Positions 33,852 through 44,015 are shown, counted from the first letter of the stretch. The stretch: 64,000 bases of DNA from an uncultured Chitinophaga sp. (GCF_937898475.1 NZ_CALEJS010000012.1:372001-436000), one strand, 5' to 3'. Program-made: numbers and translations. The notes: generated by a model from the letters alone, not told the origin.

Positions 33852-36404
33852 ATGAAGATGGGTAAGGTAGTAAACATATCCCCGGCCGCAGATCAAACCG
33901 GGCTGAACGAGGAAGAGGTAGTAAACCTGCAGCGGCTGCATGGCAGGAACGTTTTCTATACAAGACAATCACGTGGATCTGTTAGCGTGCTGGTTGGAAT
34001 TGTTAAGGAACCCATGTTCATTTTGCTGGTAGCATCCTGTTTATTTTATTTCATCCTTGGGAATATCAGCGAAGGATGCATGATGTTTGCCGCTATTTTG
34101 CTGGTAACTGCCATTTCACTGTACCAGGAACTGAGAAGCTCGCGGGCGCTGGAAGCATTACGGCAATTTACCGCACCGGGAACAACAGTGATACGTGATG
34201 GTAAGGAGCAACAGGTTGATACGAAAGACCTTGTTCCCGGCGATATTGTGCTGCTTAGTGAAGGAGCATTAATACCAGCGGATGGATTTATCCTTTCAGC
34301 AAGTGATCTTACCGTCAATGAATCGCTGATGACAGGGGAGTCGCTTCCGGTGGAAAAGGATGCAAGGTCTGCTAATAATTTGCTTTTTCAGGGAACAACC
34401 GTTAATACTGGTAGCTGCGTTATGAAGGTGCTGGTTACAGGTAACAAGACCGGGTTAGGAAAGTTAGGTACTGCCATCGGTGCGCCTGATATACCCAAAA
34501 CCCTGTTGCAACGGCAGGTTAACCGCGCGGTTCGAAGGCTTGCTCTGTTTGGAGCTGCGGGATTTATACTGATCTGCGTTTTTAATTTTCTGAAAAACCA
34601 TGACCTTACCGGGAGCATTTTGCTGGGGCTTACGCTTGCGATGGCAGCCATCCCGGAAGAGATCCCGGTGGCTTTTTCCTCCTTTATGGCGCTCGGCGCT
34701 TATTATATGTCACGCAAGGGCATTATATCGCGCCAGCCCCAGGTGATTGAATATCTTGGCGCCGTGAGCGTGGTTTGCCTGGATAAAACAGGTACTATTA
34801 CAGAGAACAGGATGAAAGTGGCAATGATATATCACCACCGTTCCGGTCTGCTTACTGACATAGAACAGGGGCAAATTCCCGTCGATTCTTTCCTGCTGCG
34901 TTACGCTGCGCTTGCAAGTGAGCCCAGGCCATTCGATAGTATGGAAGTGGCCATCCTTCAGGCATACCTGGAACAGCATCCAGATCAGACGCCCTTACCT
35001 GTCATGCTGCATGAGTATCCACTGCAAGGCCGCCCTCCGATGATGACACATGTGTATCCTTATGAAGGCGCCATGATGGCAACGGCAAAAGGTGCACCTG
35101 AAAGGATCATGGCTGTTTGCCGATTGAATGCTCCCCTCAGGGAACAGCTCAAGGGCTATATTGACAATATGGCCTCCCGTGGCTACCGGGTACTGGGAGT
35201 GGCGAGCGCCATGCATTCAGGCCCATTGCCGCCTGAACAGGACCTTTTCGGCTGGCAGTTTGAAGGTTTTATAGGCCTTTATGACCCACCCAGGGAAAAT
35301 GCGGCCGCAGTGATGCGCGGCTTATATGATGCGGGGATCAGCATAAAGCTGCTCACGGGGGACTATCCTGTAACTGCTGCCCACATTGCAGAAAAAACCG
35401 GGCTCCGTCATCCACGGCATATTGTTACCGGTGCAGATGTTATGGCACTTTCCGAAAGCGACTTGTTGGATACAGTAAAACAGGTAAATATTTTCGCTCG
35501 TATGTTCCCCGAAGCCAAACAAAAGGTCATCGAAGCGTTGAAGACAAATAAGGAGATCATAGCCATGACAGGAGATGGTGTTAACGACGGACCGGCGTTG
35601 AAAGCGGCACATATAGGCATCGCCATGGGCAAAAGAGGCACTGATATAGCCCGTCTCGCGGCAGACCTGGTGATTACTAATGACGATCTCGAAATGATCC
35701 CCACTGCAATTACACAGGGAAGGAAAATTTACAGCAACCTGAAAAAGGCGATCCGTTATATCATCTCCATTCATATTCCTATCATACTTACTGCGGGGCT
35801 TCCGTTGATATTGGGATGGAAATATCCTTTCATATTTACGCCCATACATGTAATTTTCCTGGAACTGATCATGGGGCCAACCTGTTCCATATTTTTTGAA
35901 CGCGAACCTGTTGAGACAGGCTTAATGAACCCGGCTGCACGCCGGCAGGAGAGAAATTTGCTAAGAACGGATGAACTGCTGATAACAATTATCCAGGGAA
36001 TCATGATAACAGCAGGGGTGATTTCGATATACTATGGTTATATGCAGGAACAATCCCTTGAGCTCACGCGTACTGTGGTATTCATCACACTGATAATTAG
36101 TAATATACTGCTTACCTACGTGAACCGCTCATTTACCGCTAATATTGCACAGACCATTCGTTACAGCAATAACCTGGCGCCACTGGTGCTATTGGTGTCA
36201 CTATTGTTCCTTGTTGTAATTCAGCTGGTGCCGGCTGTAAGAAATATTTTTGGCCTGACCCTTATCGGTCTGCCGGATCTGCTCCTATGCACCGGAACTG
36301 CGCTGATAAGCGTAGGTTGGTTTGAAATATATAAAGTATGCCGATCTTGCCGCTTATTTATTCCCGACAGATCAATAGTGGGTGATGAAGAGCGGATAGG
36401 CTAG
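33852..36404 (+). CDS. Cation-translocating P-type ATPase (P2-like)
   Basis: An 850-residue transport ATPase starting at ATG 33852 (or 33858). The open frame continues 570 bp upstream, but that part overlaps the BON gene and lacks any domain. Landmarks: actuator loop SLMTGESLPVEKD, TM4 PEEIPVAF as in Ca/cation pumps, phosphorylation motif CLDKTGT with Asp311, and hinge MTGDGVNDGPALKAAHIGIA. Six to ten membrane segments. No CPx metal motif, so calcium or another hard cation is more likely than copper. Its tail overlaps the convergent stress protein gene by 33 bp. Sits in a general-stress cluster. Confidence 0.9.
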   Translation: MKMGKVVNISPAADQTGLNEEEVVNLQRLHGRNVFYTRQSRGSVSVLVGIVKEPMFILLVASCLFYFILGNISEGCMMFAAILLVTAISLYQELRSSRALEALRQFTAPGTTVIRDGKEQQVDTKDLVPGDIVLLSEGALIPADGFILSASDLTVNESLMTGESLPVEKDARSANNLLFQGTTVNTGSCVMKVLVTGNKTGLGKLGTAIGAPDIPKTLLQRQVNRAVRRLALFGAAGFILICVFNFLKNHDLTGSILLGLTLAMAAIPEEIPVAFSSFMALGAYYMSRKGIISRQPQVIEYLGAVSVVCLDKTGTITENRMKVAMIYHHRSGLLTDIEQGQIPVDSFLLRYAALASEPRPFDSMEVAILQAYLEQHPDQTPLPVMLHEYPLQGRPPMMTHVYPYEGAMMATAKGAPERIMAVCRLNAPLREQLKGYIDNMASRGYRVLGVASAMHSGPLPPEQDLFGWQFEGFIGLYDPPRENAAAVMRGLYDAGISIKLLTGDYPVTAAHIAEKTGLRHPRHIVTGADVMALSESDLLDTVKQVNIFARMFPEAKQKVIEALKTNKEIIAMTGDGVNDGPALKAAHIGIAMGKRGTDIARLAADLVITNDDLEMIPTAITQGRKIYSNLKKAIRYIISIHIPIILTAGLPLILGWKYPFIFTPIHVIFLELIMGPTCSIFFEREPVETGLMNPAARRQERNLLRTDELLITIIQGIMITAGVISIYYGYMQEQSLELTRTVVFITLIISNILLTYVNRSFTANIAQTIRYSNNLAPLVLLVSLLFLVVIQLVPAVRNIFGLTLIGLPDLLLCTGTALISVGWFEIYKVCRSCRLFIPDRSIVGDEERIG

Positions 36405-37211
36405 GGTTCTTATCAGCAGATCAGCGTGGCTGTGTCTGAAGAACCTGGATACCATGTTCCTGCCGTAGGCGCCCATCACTACCATACAACTCTTCTTCTT
36501 AAGCAGAAAAGTGATCAGCTCATCTTCCGGGTTGCCTTCTAAAGTTACATAGTCTGCATAGCTGAAATGCCTGCTTAACCATGCGGTTGCGCTTCTTTTT
36601 TCAGCAGCAGGGAGTTCGTCATTCTTCTTTACCTGGACGATGGTTCCTTTAGTGTCTGTCAGCTCCGGTAATAAATAGGTGAATTGCTTCATGGCAAATA
36701 AAGCAGAGGGGCTGCCATCGTAGCAAAACACGATCTCATCAACGTCAGTATTAATTGACGGAGCAATAACTACCGGGCATTGTGCGGCGGCCAGCAGCTC
36801 CTTTATGAAGGGACTGGGCCCATCTACGTTTCCCGGCTTATAAGAGGCAGCCGCATCGACAATGGCCAGGTCTGCAAAGCGGCTTTCATCAATGAGCCCT
36901 TTCAAAACAGGTTCCTCCATATGGTGAACGGAAGCAGGAATGCCTTTCTGATCGCAGGTAGACTGGAACAAGCGGATATGTTCTTCCATTTTTCTCCGTT
37001 TTTCATCATAATCAGGCATATCGCTTGAAAGGATCGTTTCAACATAAGGCATGCCATAAACAGTTTTCATATTTGGGAGCGTTGTGTACTGGCTGCTTTC
37101 AAAAAAGTAGCCTGCCAGTTTTGATCTGCTCATGCCGGATAATCCGCAGGCGAATTCCAGCGCATTGGGCGCAGGTGTGGAGCCGAGCACAACTAATAAT
37201 ATCTTTTCCAT
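36372..37211 (-). CDS. Universal stress protein (tandem UspA)
   Basis: A 279-residue protein with two UspA domains. The N-terminal domain (MEKILLVVLGSTPAPNALEF) and a second one from about residue 140 (VDEIVFCYDGSPSALFAMKQ) with the G-2x-G-9x-G(S) motif present as VVMGAYGRNMVSRFFRHSHA, so ATP binding is possible in the second half. Convergent with the ATPase, divergent from the second Usp gene at 37503, with shared FNR-like dyads between. Confidence 0.88.
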   Translation of the reverse strand: MEKILLVVLGSTPAPNALEFACGLSGMSRSKLAGYFFESSQYTTLPNMKTVYGMPYVETILSSDMPDYDEKRRKMEEHIRLFQSTCDQKGIPASVHHMEEPVLKGLIDESRFADLAIVDAAASYKPGNVDGPSPFIKELLAAAQCPVVIAPSINTDVDEIVFCYDGSPSALFAMKQFTYLLPELTDTKGTIVQVKKNDELPAAEKRSATAWLSRHFSYADYVTLEGNPEDELITFLLKKKSCMVVMGAYGRNMVSRFFRHSHADLLIRTLAYPLFITHY

Positions 37212-37258
37212 AATACCGGGTTTTCCTCAAAAATAGTATGAGCGGCTTTTACGCTTAA

Positions 37259-37316
37259 TGACAACAGTCAGTTCTGACGCTGATTTAAACCGTTCTTCTC
37301 CGGTTGACAATAGTCA
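37259..37316. promoter_or_regulatory. Two FNR-like dyads between divergent universal stress genes
   Basis: TGAC-AACA-GTCA (37259-37270) and TGAC-AATA-GTCA (37305-37316) are perfect inverted repeats with N4 spacing and centres 46 bp apart. Each is followed by CTGAC at nearly the same distance (37274 and 37321). Likely operator or activator sites for a Crp/Fnr-family dimer acting on both genes. Confidence 0.55.
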
Positions 37317-37381
37317 TTTTCTGACTTGAGCATAATCATTCGGTCTCCCTGCTGCAGTGCCTAATTTCGCAGTAAACAAAA

Positions 37382-37431
37382 TTCTTAAACCTGAAAAGCC
37401 CTGCCTGATATAAACGGGCAGGGCTTAAGAA
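37382..37431. other. Long hairpin upstream of the second universal stress gene
   Basis: Two nested inverted repeats: AGCCCTGCC (37397-37405) with GGCAGGGCT (37417-37425), and TTCTTAA (37382-37388) with TTAAGAA (37425-37431). No T-tail on either strand; it may be a leader structure or an upstream terminator relic. Confidence 0.45.
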
Positions 37432-37502
37432 CAGCACCAGATAAAATACGATCAAAAGAATACCTGGATCGGCAATAGTTGTTTTACTTAAAACCTATAG
37501 AG

Positions 37503-38321
37503 ATGAAAAAGGTACTTATTGCATTTGACAACGGGCATTTTTCAGAAGGAGCGTTTGAATTTGCCCGCAGGATGAACGAAATTGAGCCTATTTTGCTTAC
37601 CGGCGTTTTTCTGCCGAACCTGGATTACAGCGAATTAACCTTTGCATATGGCGGTGCTTTGCCAGTAGTTCCTTTGATAAAGGGATTTGATCCAAAGGTT
37701 GCAGAACAGCAGCTGCTTGCTTTTCAAGCAGCCTGTGTACGCGAGCATATAGAACACAGGGTTCATAAAGACGAGAGGGATTTCGCCTTTCCGGTCTTGC
37801 AAAAGGAGACCCGCTTTGCCGACCTGCTATTGCTGGGAAGCGAAAAATTCTATGCCAATATCGGAACAGCGGCTCCGAATGAGTACCTGCGGATGGCTTT
37901 ACATGAAGCTGAATGCCCGGTGATCCTGGCGCCCGAAAAGTTCGCGTTTCCGCAAAGTAATGTATTGGCTTATGACGGCAGTGATGACGCTGCATTTGCT
38001 ATTAAAAGCTTTTGCAGCCTGTTTCCCGCATTCTGCACGAACGCCACCATATTGGTATATGCCAGCGATAAGGATATGCCGGAAATACCTGACCTGGACT
38101 ATATTAAAGAGTTGTCTGCACGGCATTTTAATGACCTGAGGTTGCATGTACTGCAGGCAGACCCCAGGAAATATTTTGATACCTGGATCAGTGATATGAA
38201 TGATCCGATCCTTGTATGCGGCTCTTTCGGCCGCTCCGGCATCTCACAGCTATTCAGGCGTAGCTTTGTTTCAGAGGTGATCAGCGATCACAGTGTACCG
38301 GTATTTATTGCACATCGTTAG
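37503..38321 (+). CDS. Universal stress protein (tandem UspA)
   Basis: A 272-residue two-domain UspA protein from ATG 37503 (KKVLIAFDNGHFSEGAFEFA). The second domain ends with the ATP-binding type glycine motif (VCGSFGRSGISQLFRRSFVS). Divergent from the first Usp gene at 37211 and probably controlled by the same dyads. An in-frame ATG at 37479 would add eight residues. Role in stress survival follows from the family. Confidence 0.88.
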   Translation: MKKVLIAFDNGHFSEGAFEFARRMNEIEPILLTGVFLPNLDYSELTFAYGGALPVVPLIKGFDPKVAEQQLLAFQAACVREHIEHRVHKDERDFAFPVLQKETRFADLLLLGSEKFYANIGTAAPNEYLRMALHEAECPVILAPEKFAFPQSNVLAYDGSDDAAFAIKSFCSLFPAFCTNATILVYASDKDMPEIPDLDYIKELSARHFNDLRLHVLQADPRKYFDTWISDMNDPILVCGSFGRSGISQLFRRSFVSEVISDHSVPVFIAHR

Positions 38322-38485
38322 TTGTTTACGGATTAATGCACTCAAAAAGAAGGGTGATCGTGCGGTTGGATGCGGTACAGTAAGTTTGATTTATCACTTA
38401 TCAGTTGTAATTTAAGCTGCAGACTATTCATCAATCACCAGGCATTGTTTGCCGGCTTGTATTGAAACCAGCAAAATTATATTCC

Positions 38486-40135
38486 ATGAAAAGAAGAACA
38501 CTGATAAAAGGTTTAGCCACGGGTCTGTCATCCATCTATTTATCTAATGTTTATGTACGCAACCTGATGGCTTCCCGGCCGGAACGCCTGGTGGCCGCGG
38601 GGCCATTTCAGCCTACCTGGGATTCGCTGGAGCAGTACCAGGTACCGGACTGGTTCCGTGATGCAAAATTTGGAATCTGGGCCCATTGGGGACCGCAATG
38701 CCAGCCCGAACATGGCGACTGGTACGCCCGCGGTATGTACCAGGAAGGCAGCGACCATTATAAGTATCATTTACAGAAATACGGTCACCCCTCGAAATTT
38801 GGTTTTAAGGATGTAATAAACGAATGGAAAGCAGAGAACTGGAATCCGGGAGAATTGCTTGCCTTGTACAAAAAAGCCGGTGCCAGGTACTTTATGGCCA
38901 TGGCCAATCACCACGATAATTTCGACCTGTACGATAGTAAATATCAGCCATGGAATGCTACTAAGCTGGGGCCCAAAAAAGATATTATCGGTGGCTGGGC
39001 AAAAGCCGCTAAGGAGCAGGACCTGCCCTTTGGCGTAACGGTACATGCCTCCCATGCCTGGACCTGGTACGAAGTGGCACAGCGTTCAGATAAAAGCGGT
39101 CCTTATGCTGGCGTGCCGTACGATGGTAAGCTCACAAAAGCAGACGGCAGTAATAAATGGTGGAATGGTTATGATCCACAGGAATTATATGCTCAAGATC
39201 ACGCTTTAAGTAAAGATAGTCTTGATGACAATAGCATGGGACGACATTGGGAATGGGGTGATGGGGCAAGTGTGCCTGATAAGGCCTACTGTGATAAATT
39301 CTTACACCGTACCCTTGAGCTCATTGATAAATATGGGCCCGAGCTTGTCTATTTTGACGATACTGCACTGCCGCTTTGGCCCGTAAGCGATGCCGGGTTA
39401 AAAATAGCGGCGCATCTTTATAATACCAGCATAAAAAAGCACGGAAAATTGCGGGCTGCCTTGTTTGCCAAGGTGCTGAATGAGCAGCAACGCAAATGTA
39501 TGATATGGGATATTGAGCGCGGACAAAGTAACCAGATAGAGCCCCTGCCATGGCAAACCGATACCTGCATCGGTGGCTGGCATTATGACCGCCGCATATT
39601 TGATAAAAAAGGCTATAAAAGCGCTAAAACAGTGATACATACGCTGGCCGATGTGGTAAGTAAGAATGGCAATCTTTTACTTAATATTCCCGTACGTGGC
39701 GATGGTTCCATCGACAGCGAAGAACGAGCCGTTGTAGAACAGGTAGCTGAATGGATGAAGGTTAACAGTGAAGCGATCTATGGTACACGTCCCTGGAAAG
39801 TATTCGGGGAAGGGCCGGCCATGGAAAAGGTGGTAGCTTTGAACGCACAGGGTTTTAACGAAGGGAAAGGCAAGCCATTTGAAGCGGAGGATATTCGTTT
39901 TACCACGAAGGGCAAAACACTTTATGCCGTGATGTTGGGCTGGCCGGCGGATAAAACTGCAGTAATTAAAACGCTGGCTGTAAATAACCAGGTGGGGAAA
40001 GTTGCCCAGGTAAGCCTGCTGGGAAATGACAAGCTGAATTTTCAGCAAACAGCTGAAGGATTAAAGGTGCAGCTGCCTGAAGAGCCGCCATGCAAGAAAG
40101 CATTTGTGCTAAAAATTGAAGGCGCGATCGTATAG
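38486..40135 (+). CDS. Alpha-L-fucosidase (GH29) with Tat-type signal
   Basis: Retaining glycoside hydrolase releasing alpha-L-fucose, 549 residues from ATG 38486 (an upstream TTG at 38462 is less likely). Signal: MKRRTLIKGLATG, a twin-arginine motif, so it is exported folded. GH29 marks are KFGIWAHWGPQCQPEHGDWY, ANHHDNFDLYDSKYQPWN and the probable nucleophile Asp291 in YFDDTALPL. A C-terminal beta domain follows. It is transcribed with 146 bp before the CE1 esterase gene; both would act on plant or host glycans. Confidence 0.9.
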   Translation: MKRRTLIKGLATGLSSIYLSNVYVRNLMASRPERLVAAGPFQPTWDSLEQYQVPDWFRDAKFGIWAHWGPQCQPEHGDWYARGMYQEGSDHYKYHLQKYGHPSKFGFKDVINEWKAENWNPGELLALYKKAGARYFMAMANHHDNFDLYDSKYQPWNATKLGPKKDIIGGWAKAAKEQDLPFGVTVHASHAWTWYEVAQRSDKSGPYAGVPYDGKLTKADGSNKWWNGYDPQELYAQDHALSKDSLDDNSMGRHWEWGDGASVPDKAYCDKFLHRTLELIDKYGPELVYFDDTALPLWPVSDAGLKIAAHLYNTSIKKHGKLRAALFAKVLNEQQRKCMIWDIERGQSNQIEPLPWQTDTCIGGWHYDRRIFDKKGYKSAKTVIHTLADVVSKNGNLLLNIPVRGDGSIDSEERAVVEQVAEWMKVNSEAIYGTRPWKVFGEGPAMEKVVALNAQGFNEGKGKPFEAEDIRFTTKGKTLYAVMLGWPADKTAVIKTLAVNNQVGKVAQVSLLGNDKLNFQQTAEGLKVQLPEEPPCKKAFVLKIEGAIV

Positions 40136-40281
40136 GATAGCAAGCGTAATGATGGAACTGCAAATATGTAACGTATAAAAATTAACGGCGGTGATTTTTA
40201 AACTTTTTCAACCGCTAAATTTCATTTCTTTACAATACTCAAAGCTGCTCATAGCAGCATCTATGGAAATACCCACGTTTA

Positions 40282-42219
40282 ATGAAAAAACTGTACGGCA
40301 TGAAAAAAGTAATTTTTAATCTTTTCATTTTATTGTTGTTTGCCATACCCGTTGTTGCACAAAACATCATAGAACATGCACCCCCGGGTTTTGATTCCCT
40401 GCGTAACGGCATACCGCACGGCCGGATTGATACCATCAGCTATAATTCCGTATCGGTAGGCACTACCCGCAAAGCGCTGATATATACACCGCCGGGATTT
40501 GCCAAGGGGCGTAAATACCCGGTGTTATACCTTTTGCATGGCATAGGCGGCGATGAAAAGGAATGGCTGAAGGGCGGCACACCCCAGGTAGTGCTGGACA
40601 ACCTTTATGCCGAAGGGAAGATTGAGCCGATGATCGTTGTTATGCCTAACGGCAGGGCCATGAAAGATGACAGGGCCACCGGTAACATTATGGCGCCAGA
40701 CAAAGTACAGGCATTTGCAGATTTTGAAAAGGATCTGCTGAACGATCTCATTCCCTATATACAAAGGAAATATCCTGTATACACAGACCGGGAGCACCGG
40801 GCTATTGCCGGCCTGTCAATGGGAGGGGGGCAGTCATTGAATTTTGGCCTGGGTAACCTGGACAAATTTGCGTGGATCGGCGGTTTTTCATCCGCGCCAA
40901 ACACTAAAGTACCGGAGCAGCTGGTACCGGAACCCGCAGCGGCCAGGCAAAAGATAAAACTGCTCTGGATCTCCTGTGGCGCCAGTGACAGATTGATCAC
41001 TTTCAGCAAACGCACCCATGATTACCTGCAAAAAAACAATGTGCCGCATATCTATTACATTGAACCGGGCGTGCACGATTTCAAAGTGTGGAAGAACGGG
41101 CTGTATATGTTCTCACAGCTGATCTTTAAACCGGTGGATACGGCTACCTTCTCAAAATATCCCGTTGTGGGTGCGCCTGCCGCCACCAATGTACGAAATG
41201 CAAAGTATCCGCAGATTCTGGCTGACCACCGCGTTGTTTTCCGCGTTAAGGCGCCGGAAGCGCAGCAGGTGCAGGTTGACCTGGGCCGCAAGTACGATAT
41301 GGTAAAAGACACCGGTGGTATATGGACGGCAACAACAGATTCTATTGGTGAAGGATTTCACTATTATTCCCTGCTGATAGATGGTGTTGCCGTTGCAGAT
41401 CCGGCCAGTGAGACTTTTTATGGTATGGGAAGAATGGCCAGCGGTATTGAAATACCCTTTGACGGCGGCGGCTATTATGCCATAAGGGATGTGCCGCATG
41501 GAGATATCCGGATCAAAAAATATTTTTCAAAGGTGACCGGTTCCTGGCGGCAGTTTTATATCTATACCCCGCCCGGTTATGATGATAATATAAACGAAAA
41601 GTATCCCGTGCTTTATATTTTGCACGGTGGCGGTGAAGATGAAACCGGCTGGGCCAGGCAAGGCAAAACGGACCTGATCCTGGATAACCTGATCGCTGCA
41701 AAGAAAGCGCCGCCCATGCTGATTGTTATGCCCGACGCCAATATGGGTGTCTCTTCTTTTGATGAATCTGCGCTGAAGGCATTTGAAACTGAACTAAAGG
41801 ATGTTATTATTCCCCTGGTAGAAAAGAGTTATCGTGCTGAAACCGGTGCGAGTCACCGGGCCTTAGCCGGTTTGTCCATGGGCGGCATTCACACGCTTTA
41901 CACCGGTATTAAGCATACGGAGCTGTTTTCCTACCTGGGCGTGTTCAGCTCGGGTTGGATACCGTCCCGGCAAAGTAGTATTGCGGAGGCACAATACAAT
42001 TTTATGAAAACCAATGCCGCTATGATCAATAGCAACCTGAAATCGTTCTGGATTGCCATGGGCGGAAAGGAAGATATTGCCTGGAAAAATTGTCAGCTGA
42101 TGATGGCAAAGCTGGATGAGCTGGATATTAAGCATACCTACAGCGAATACCCGGGCGGGCATACCTGGCCGGTGTGGCGGAATAACCTGTTTAACTTTGC
42201 GCAGCTGCTTTTTAAGTAA
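40282..42219 (+). CDS. Secreted two-domain CE1 esterase (feruloyl/acetylxylan type)
   Basis: A secreted protein of 645 residues holding two CE1/esterase-D alpha/beta-hydrolase domains around a central beta-sandwich (GxxRVVFRVKAPEAQQVQVDLG region, E-set/CBM48-like). Nucleophile Ser179 lies in GLSMGGGQS of domain one and Ser532 in GLSMGGIHT of domain two. Histidines near the end of each domain (EPGVHDF and GGHTWPVW) complete plausible triads. Signal peptide ends at VVAQ; ATG 40300 gives a shorter signal than ATG 40282. The bond cleaved may be feruloyl or acetyl ester on hemicellulose. Confidence 0.87.
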   Translation: MKKLYGMKKVIFNLFILLLFAIPVVAQNIIEHAPPGFDSLRNGIPHGRIDTISYNSVSVGTTRKALIYTPPGFAKGRKYPVLYLLHGIGGDEKEWLKGGTPQVVLDNLYAEGKIEPMIVVMPNGRAMKDDRATGNIMAPDKVQAFADFEKDLLNDLIPYIQRKYPVYTDREHRAIAGLSMGGGQSLNFGLGNLDKFAWIGGFSSAPNTKVPEQLVPEPAAARQKIKLLWISCGASDRLITFSKRTHDYLQKNNVPHIYYIEPGVHDFKVWKNGLYMFSQLIFKPVDTATFSKYPVVGAPAATNVRNAKYPQILADHRVVFRVKAPEAQQVQVDLGRKYDMVKDTGGIWTATTDSIGEGFHYYSLLIDGVAVADPASETFYGMGRMASGIEIPFDGGGYYAIRDVPHGDIRIKKYFSKVTGSWRQFYIYTPPGYDDNINEKYPVLYILHGGGEDETGWARQGKTDLILDNLIAAKKAPPMLIVMPDANMGVSSFDESALKAFETELKDVIIPLVEKSYRAETGASHRALAGLSMGGIHTLYTGIKHTELFSYLGVFSSGWIPSRQSSIAEAQYNFMKTNAAMINSNLKSFWIAMGGKEDIAWKNCQLMMAKLDELDIKHTYSEYPGGHTWPVWRNNLFNFAQLLFK

Positions 42220-42381
42220 ATATCATTATAATAAAAGTATGATCTCACGTGAACAGGCACAACCCGATGGCGGTATAAGTAATCTTACCTTTTAGTTTCC
42301 AGAAATGGTTTTTAAGCAAAGAATGGTATATTGCTGGCTTTATCTAATTAGCTATCGTTCTCATAATAAACCAGCACTACT

Positions 42382-43719
42382 ATGGAACAGGAAAAAGAGA
42401 CGAAATGGTACCGGCTACTTAAGCTCACGATTGCCCGCCGGTTCAATCTGCACCTGGACAAAGCCGATGAAGATGAAGTAATCCTGTCTATCAAAAAGAA
42501 TTCTGACTTCATTGGCGCTAATTTGTGGACTTTAATATTTGCCATATTCATCGCATCCATTGGCCTGAACGTCAATTCAACTGCAGTGATTATCGGTGCA
42601 ATGCTGATTTCTCCACTGATGGGGCCCATTATGGGCATAGGACTGGGAATTGGGATCAATGATTTCGAGTTGGTCAAGAAAGGGATAAGAAATCTCCTGG
42701 TCGCAACGATCATCAGTATTGCAACATCCACCCTTTACTTTTTAATCACTCCTTTGCACGAGGCACAAAGCGAATTGCTGGCGCGCACAACGCCATCGGT
42801 ATGGGACGTATTTATTGCGTTTTTTGGCGGACTGGCGGGCATCGTTGCCGGCACACGAAAAGAAAAAAGCAATGTGATCCCCGGTGTAGCTATTGCAACG
42901 GCTTTGATGCCACCCCTTTGCACAGCCGGATATGGAATAGCTGCCGGCCATATATACTATTTTCTGGGTGCATTATACCTGTACTTTATAAATAGCGTAT
43001 TTATCTGTATCAGCACTTTCCTGATCGTCCGATTTTTGAGATTTAAAAAGAAAAGCTTCGAGGACAAAGCATACGAGAAAAGGATCGGGCATTATATCTT
43101 TTTCATAGTCCTGATAACTTTATTGCCAAGTATTTACCTCGCTTACCGGATCGTTCAGAAAAGCATTTTTGAGAGCAATGCACAAAAATTTGTAAGGGAA
43201 CAATTTCAATTTAAAAATACACAGGTAGTCAACAAGAATTATAAGTATAATCCAAACAGCAACGAAATTGAATTGCTGCTGATAGGTTACGAGTTAACGA
43301 AGCAACAGATCGATACTATCGGCAAAAGGTTGAAAAATTATGGGTTGTATCGTACTACACTCAATATTAAACAGGGATTGAATGCCAAGCAGGAAATAGA
43401 CCTTTCCCAGATCAAAGCGAGTATTTTGGAAGATGTTTTTAAGAAAGATAGCTCTATACAGGCTTCCGCCCCCCGTGGGCAGGAAATTAATGCCCCGTAT
43501 CCGGATATTGCGAAAGAGATAAAGGCGCTCTATCCCAATCTGAATTATTACGCAATATCCGATATGATTATACATCGTGCAGATACCTTACCGCGGGATA
43601 CTGTAACGATGGTCGTAGCTAATTTTTCGCGTCCTGCAAGCAGTGCGGAAAGAAGCCGTTTGAATGCCTGGTTAAAAATGCGTTTGGAGGTAGATACTGT
43701 TAAGTTAGTTGTAGACTAA
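42382..43719 (+). CDS. DUF389 family membrane protein
   Basis: A 445-residue protein of the DUF389 family (TIGR00341-like): a short cytoplasmic N-terminal part, then four to six membrane segments with small-residue stretches (GAMLISPLMGPIMGIGLGIG, VIPGVAIATALMPPLC), followed by a soluble C-terminal region of 220 residues. Function is not established for the family. It is the last chromosomal gene before the genomic island. Confidence 0.88.
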   Translation: MEQEKETKWYRLLKLTIARRFNLHLDKADEDEVILSIKKNSDFIGANLWTLIFAIFIASIGLNVNSTAVIIGAMLISPLMGPIMGIGLGIGINDFELVKKGIRNLLVATIISIATSTLYFLITPLHEAQSELLARTTPSVWDVFIAFFGGLAGIVAGTRKEKSNVIPGVAIATALMPPLCTAGYGIAAGHIYYFLGALYLYFINSVFICISTFLIVRFLRFKKKSFEDKAYEKRIGHYIFFIVLITLLPSIYLAYRIVQKSIFESNAQKFVREQFQFKNTQVVNKNYKYNPNSNEIELLLIGYELTKQQIDTIGKRLKNYGLYRTTLNIKQGLNAKQEIDLSQIKASILEDVFKKDSSIQASAPRGQEINAPYPDIAKEIKALYPNLNYYAISDMIIHRADTLPRDTVTMVVANFSRPASSAERSRLNAWLKMRLEVDTVKLVVD

Positions 43720-44015
43720 TCACCGGTTCAGCTTTCTAATAAGTCTTCCGATGAATGATTGATTGCGACACACTTGCTCCTCAAAGGAATATTCAGATAA
43801 TGTTGTAAACCTTGCTTTGGAAGCAGGCTGACTTCTTTTTGTCGCTGTGCTGGTAACGCAACTAAGATATCTTGTCAACACAATTTTAAGATATTAGGCC
43901 TGGCCGATAGGCAAATTGCAGACATATATTTACGTTCTTAAAACGCTAAAAAAGCTCCCGGAGGTTACTGGAAACAAAAAAGCACTTACGACAATTCGTA
44001 AGTGCTTGATTTAAA
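43720..44015. other. Gene-free stretch left of the island
   Basis: No gene is supported. It contains the terminator at 43974-44007 and otherwise AT-rich sequence with no visible repeat or remnant I can identify. Confidence 0.5.
43974..44007 (-). terminator. Terminator left of attL, probably of the original tRNA-Pro gene
   Basis: On the minus strand a 12-bp perfect stem (43980-43991 with 43996-44007, arms AAGCACTTACGA) with a CAAT loop is followed by a T-run. It lies right after the displaced tRNA 3' end at 44016-44036, as the original tRNA terminator would. Confidence 0.75.
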
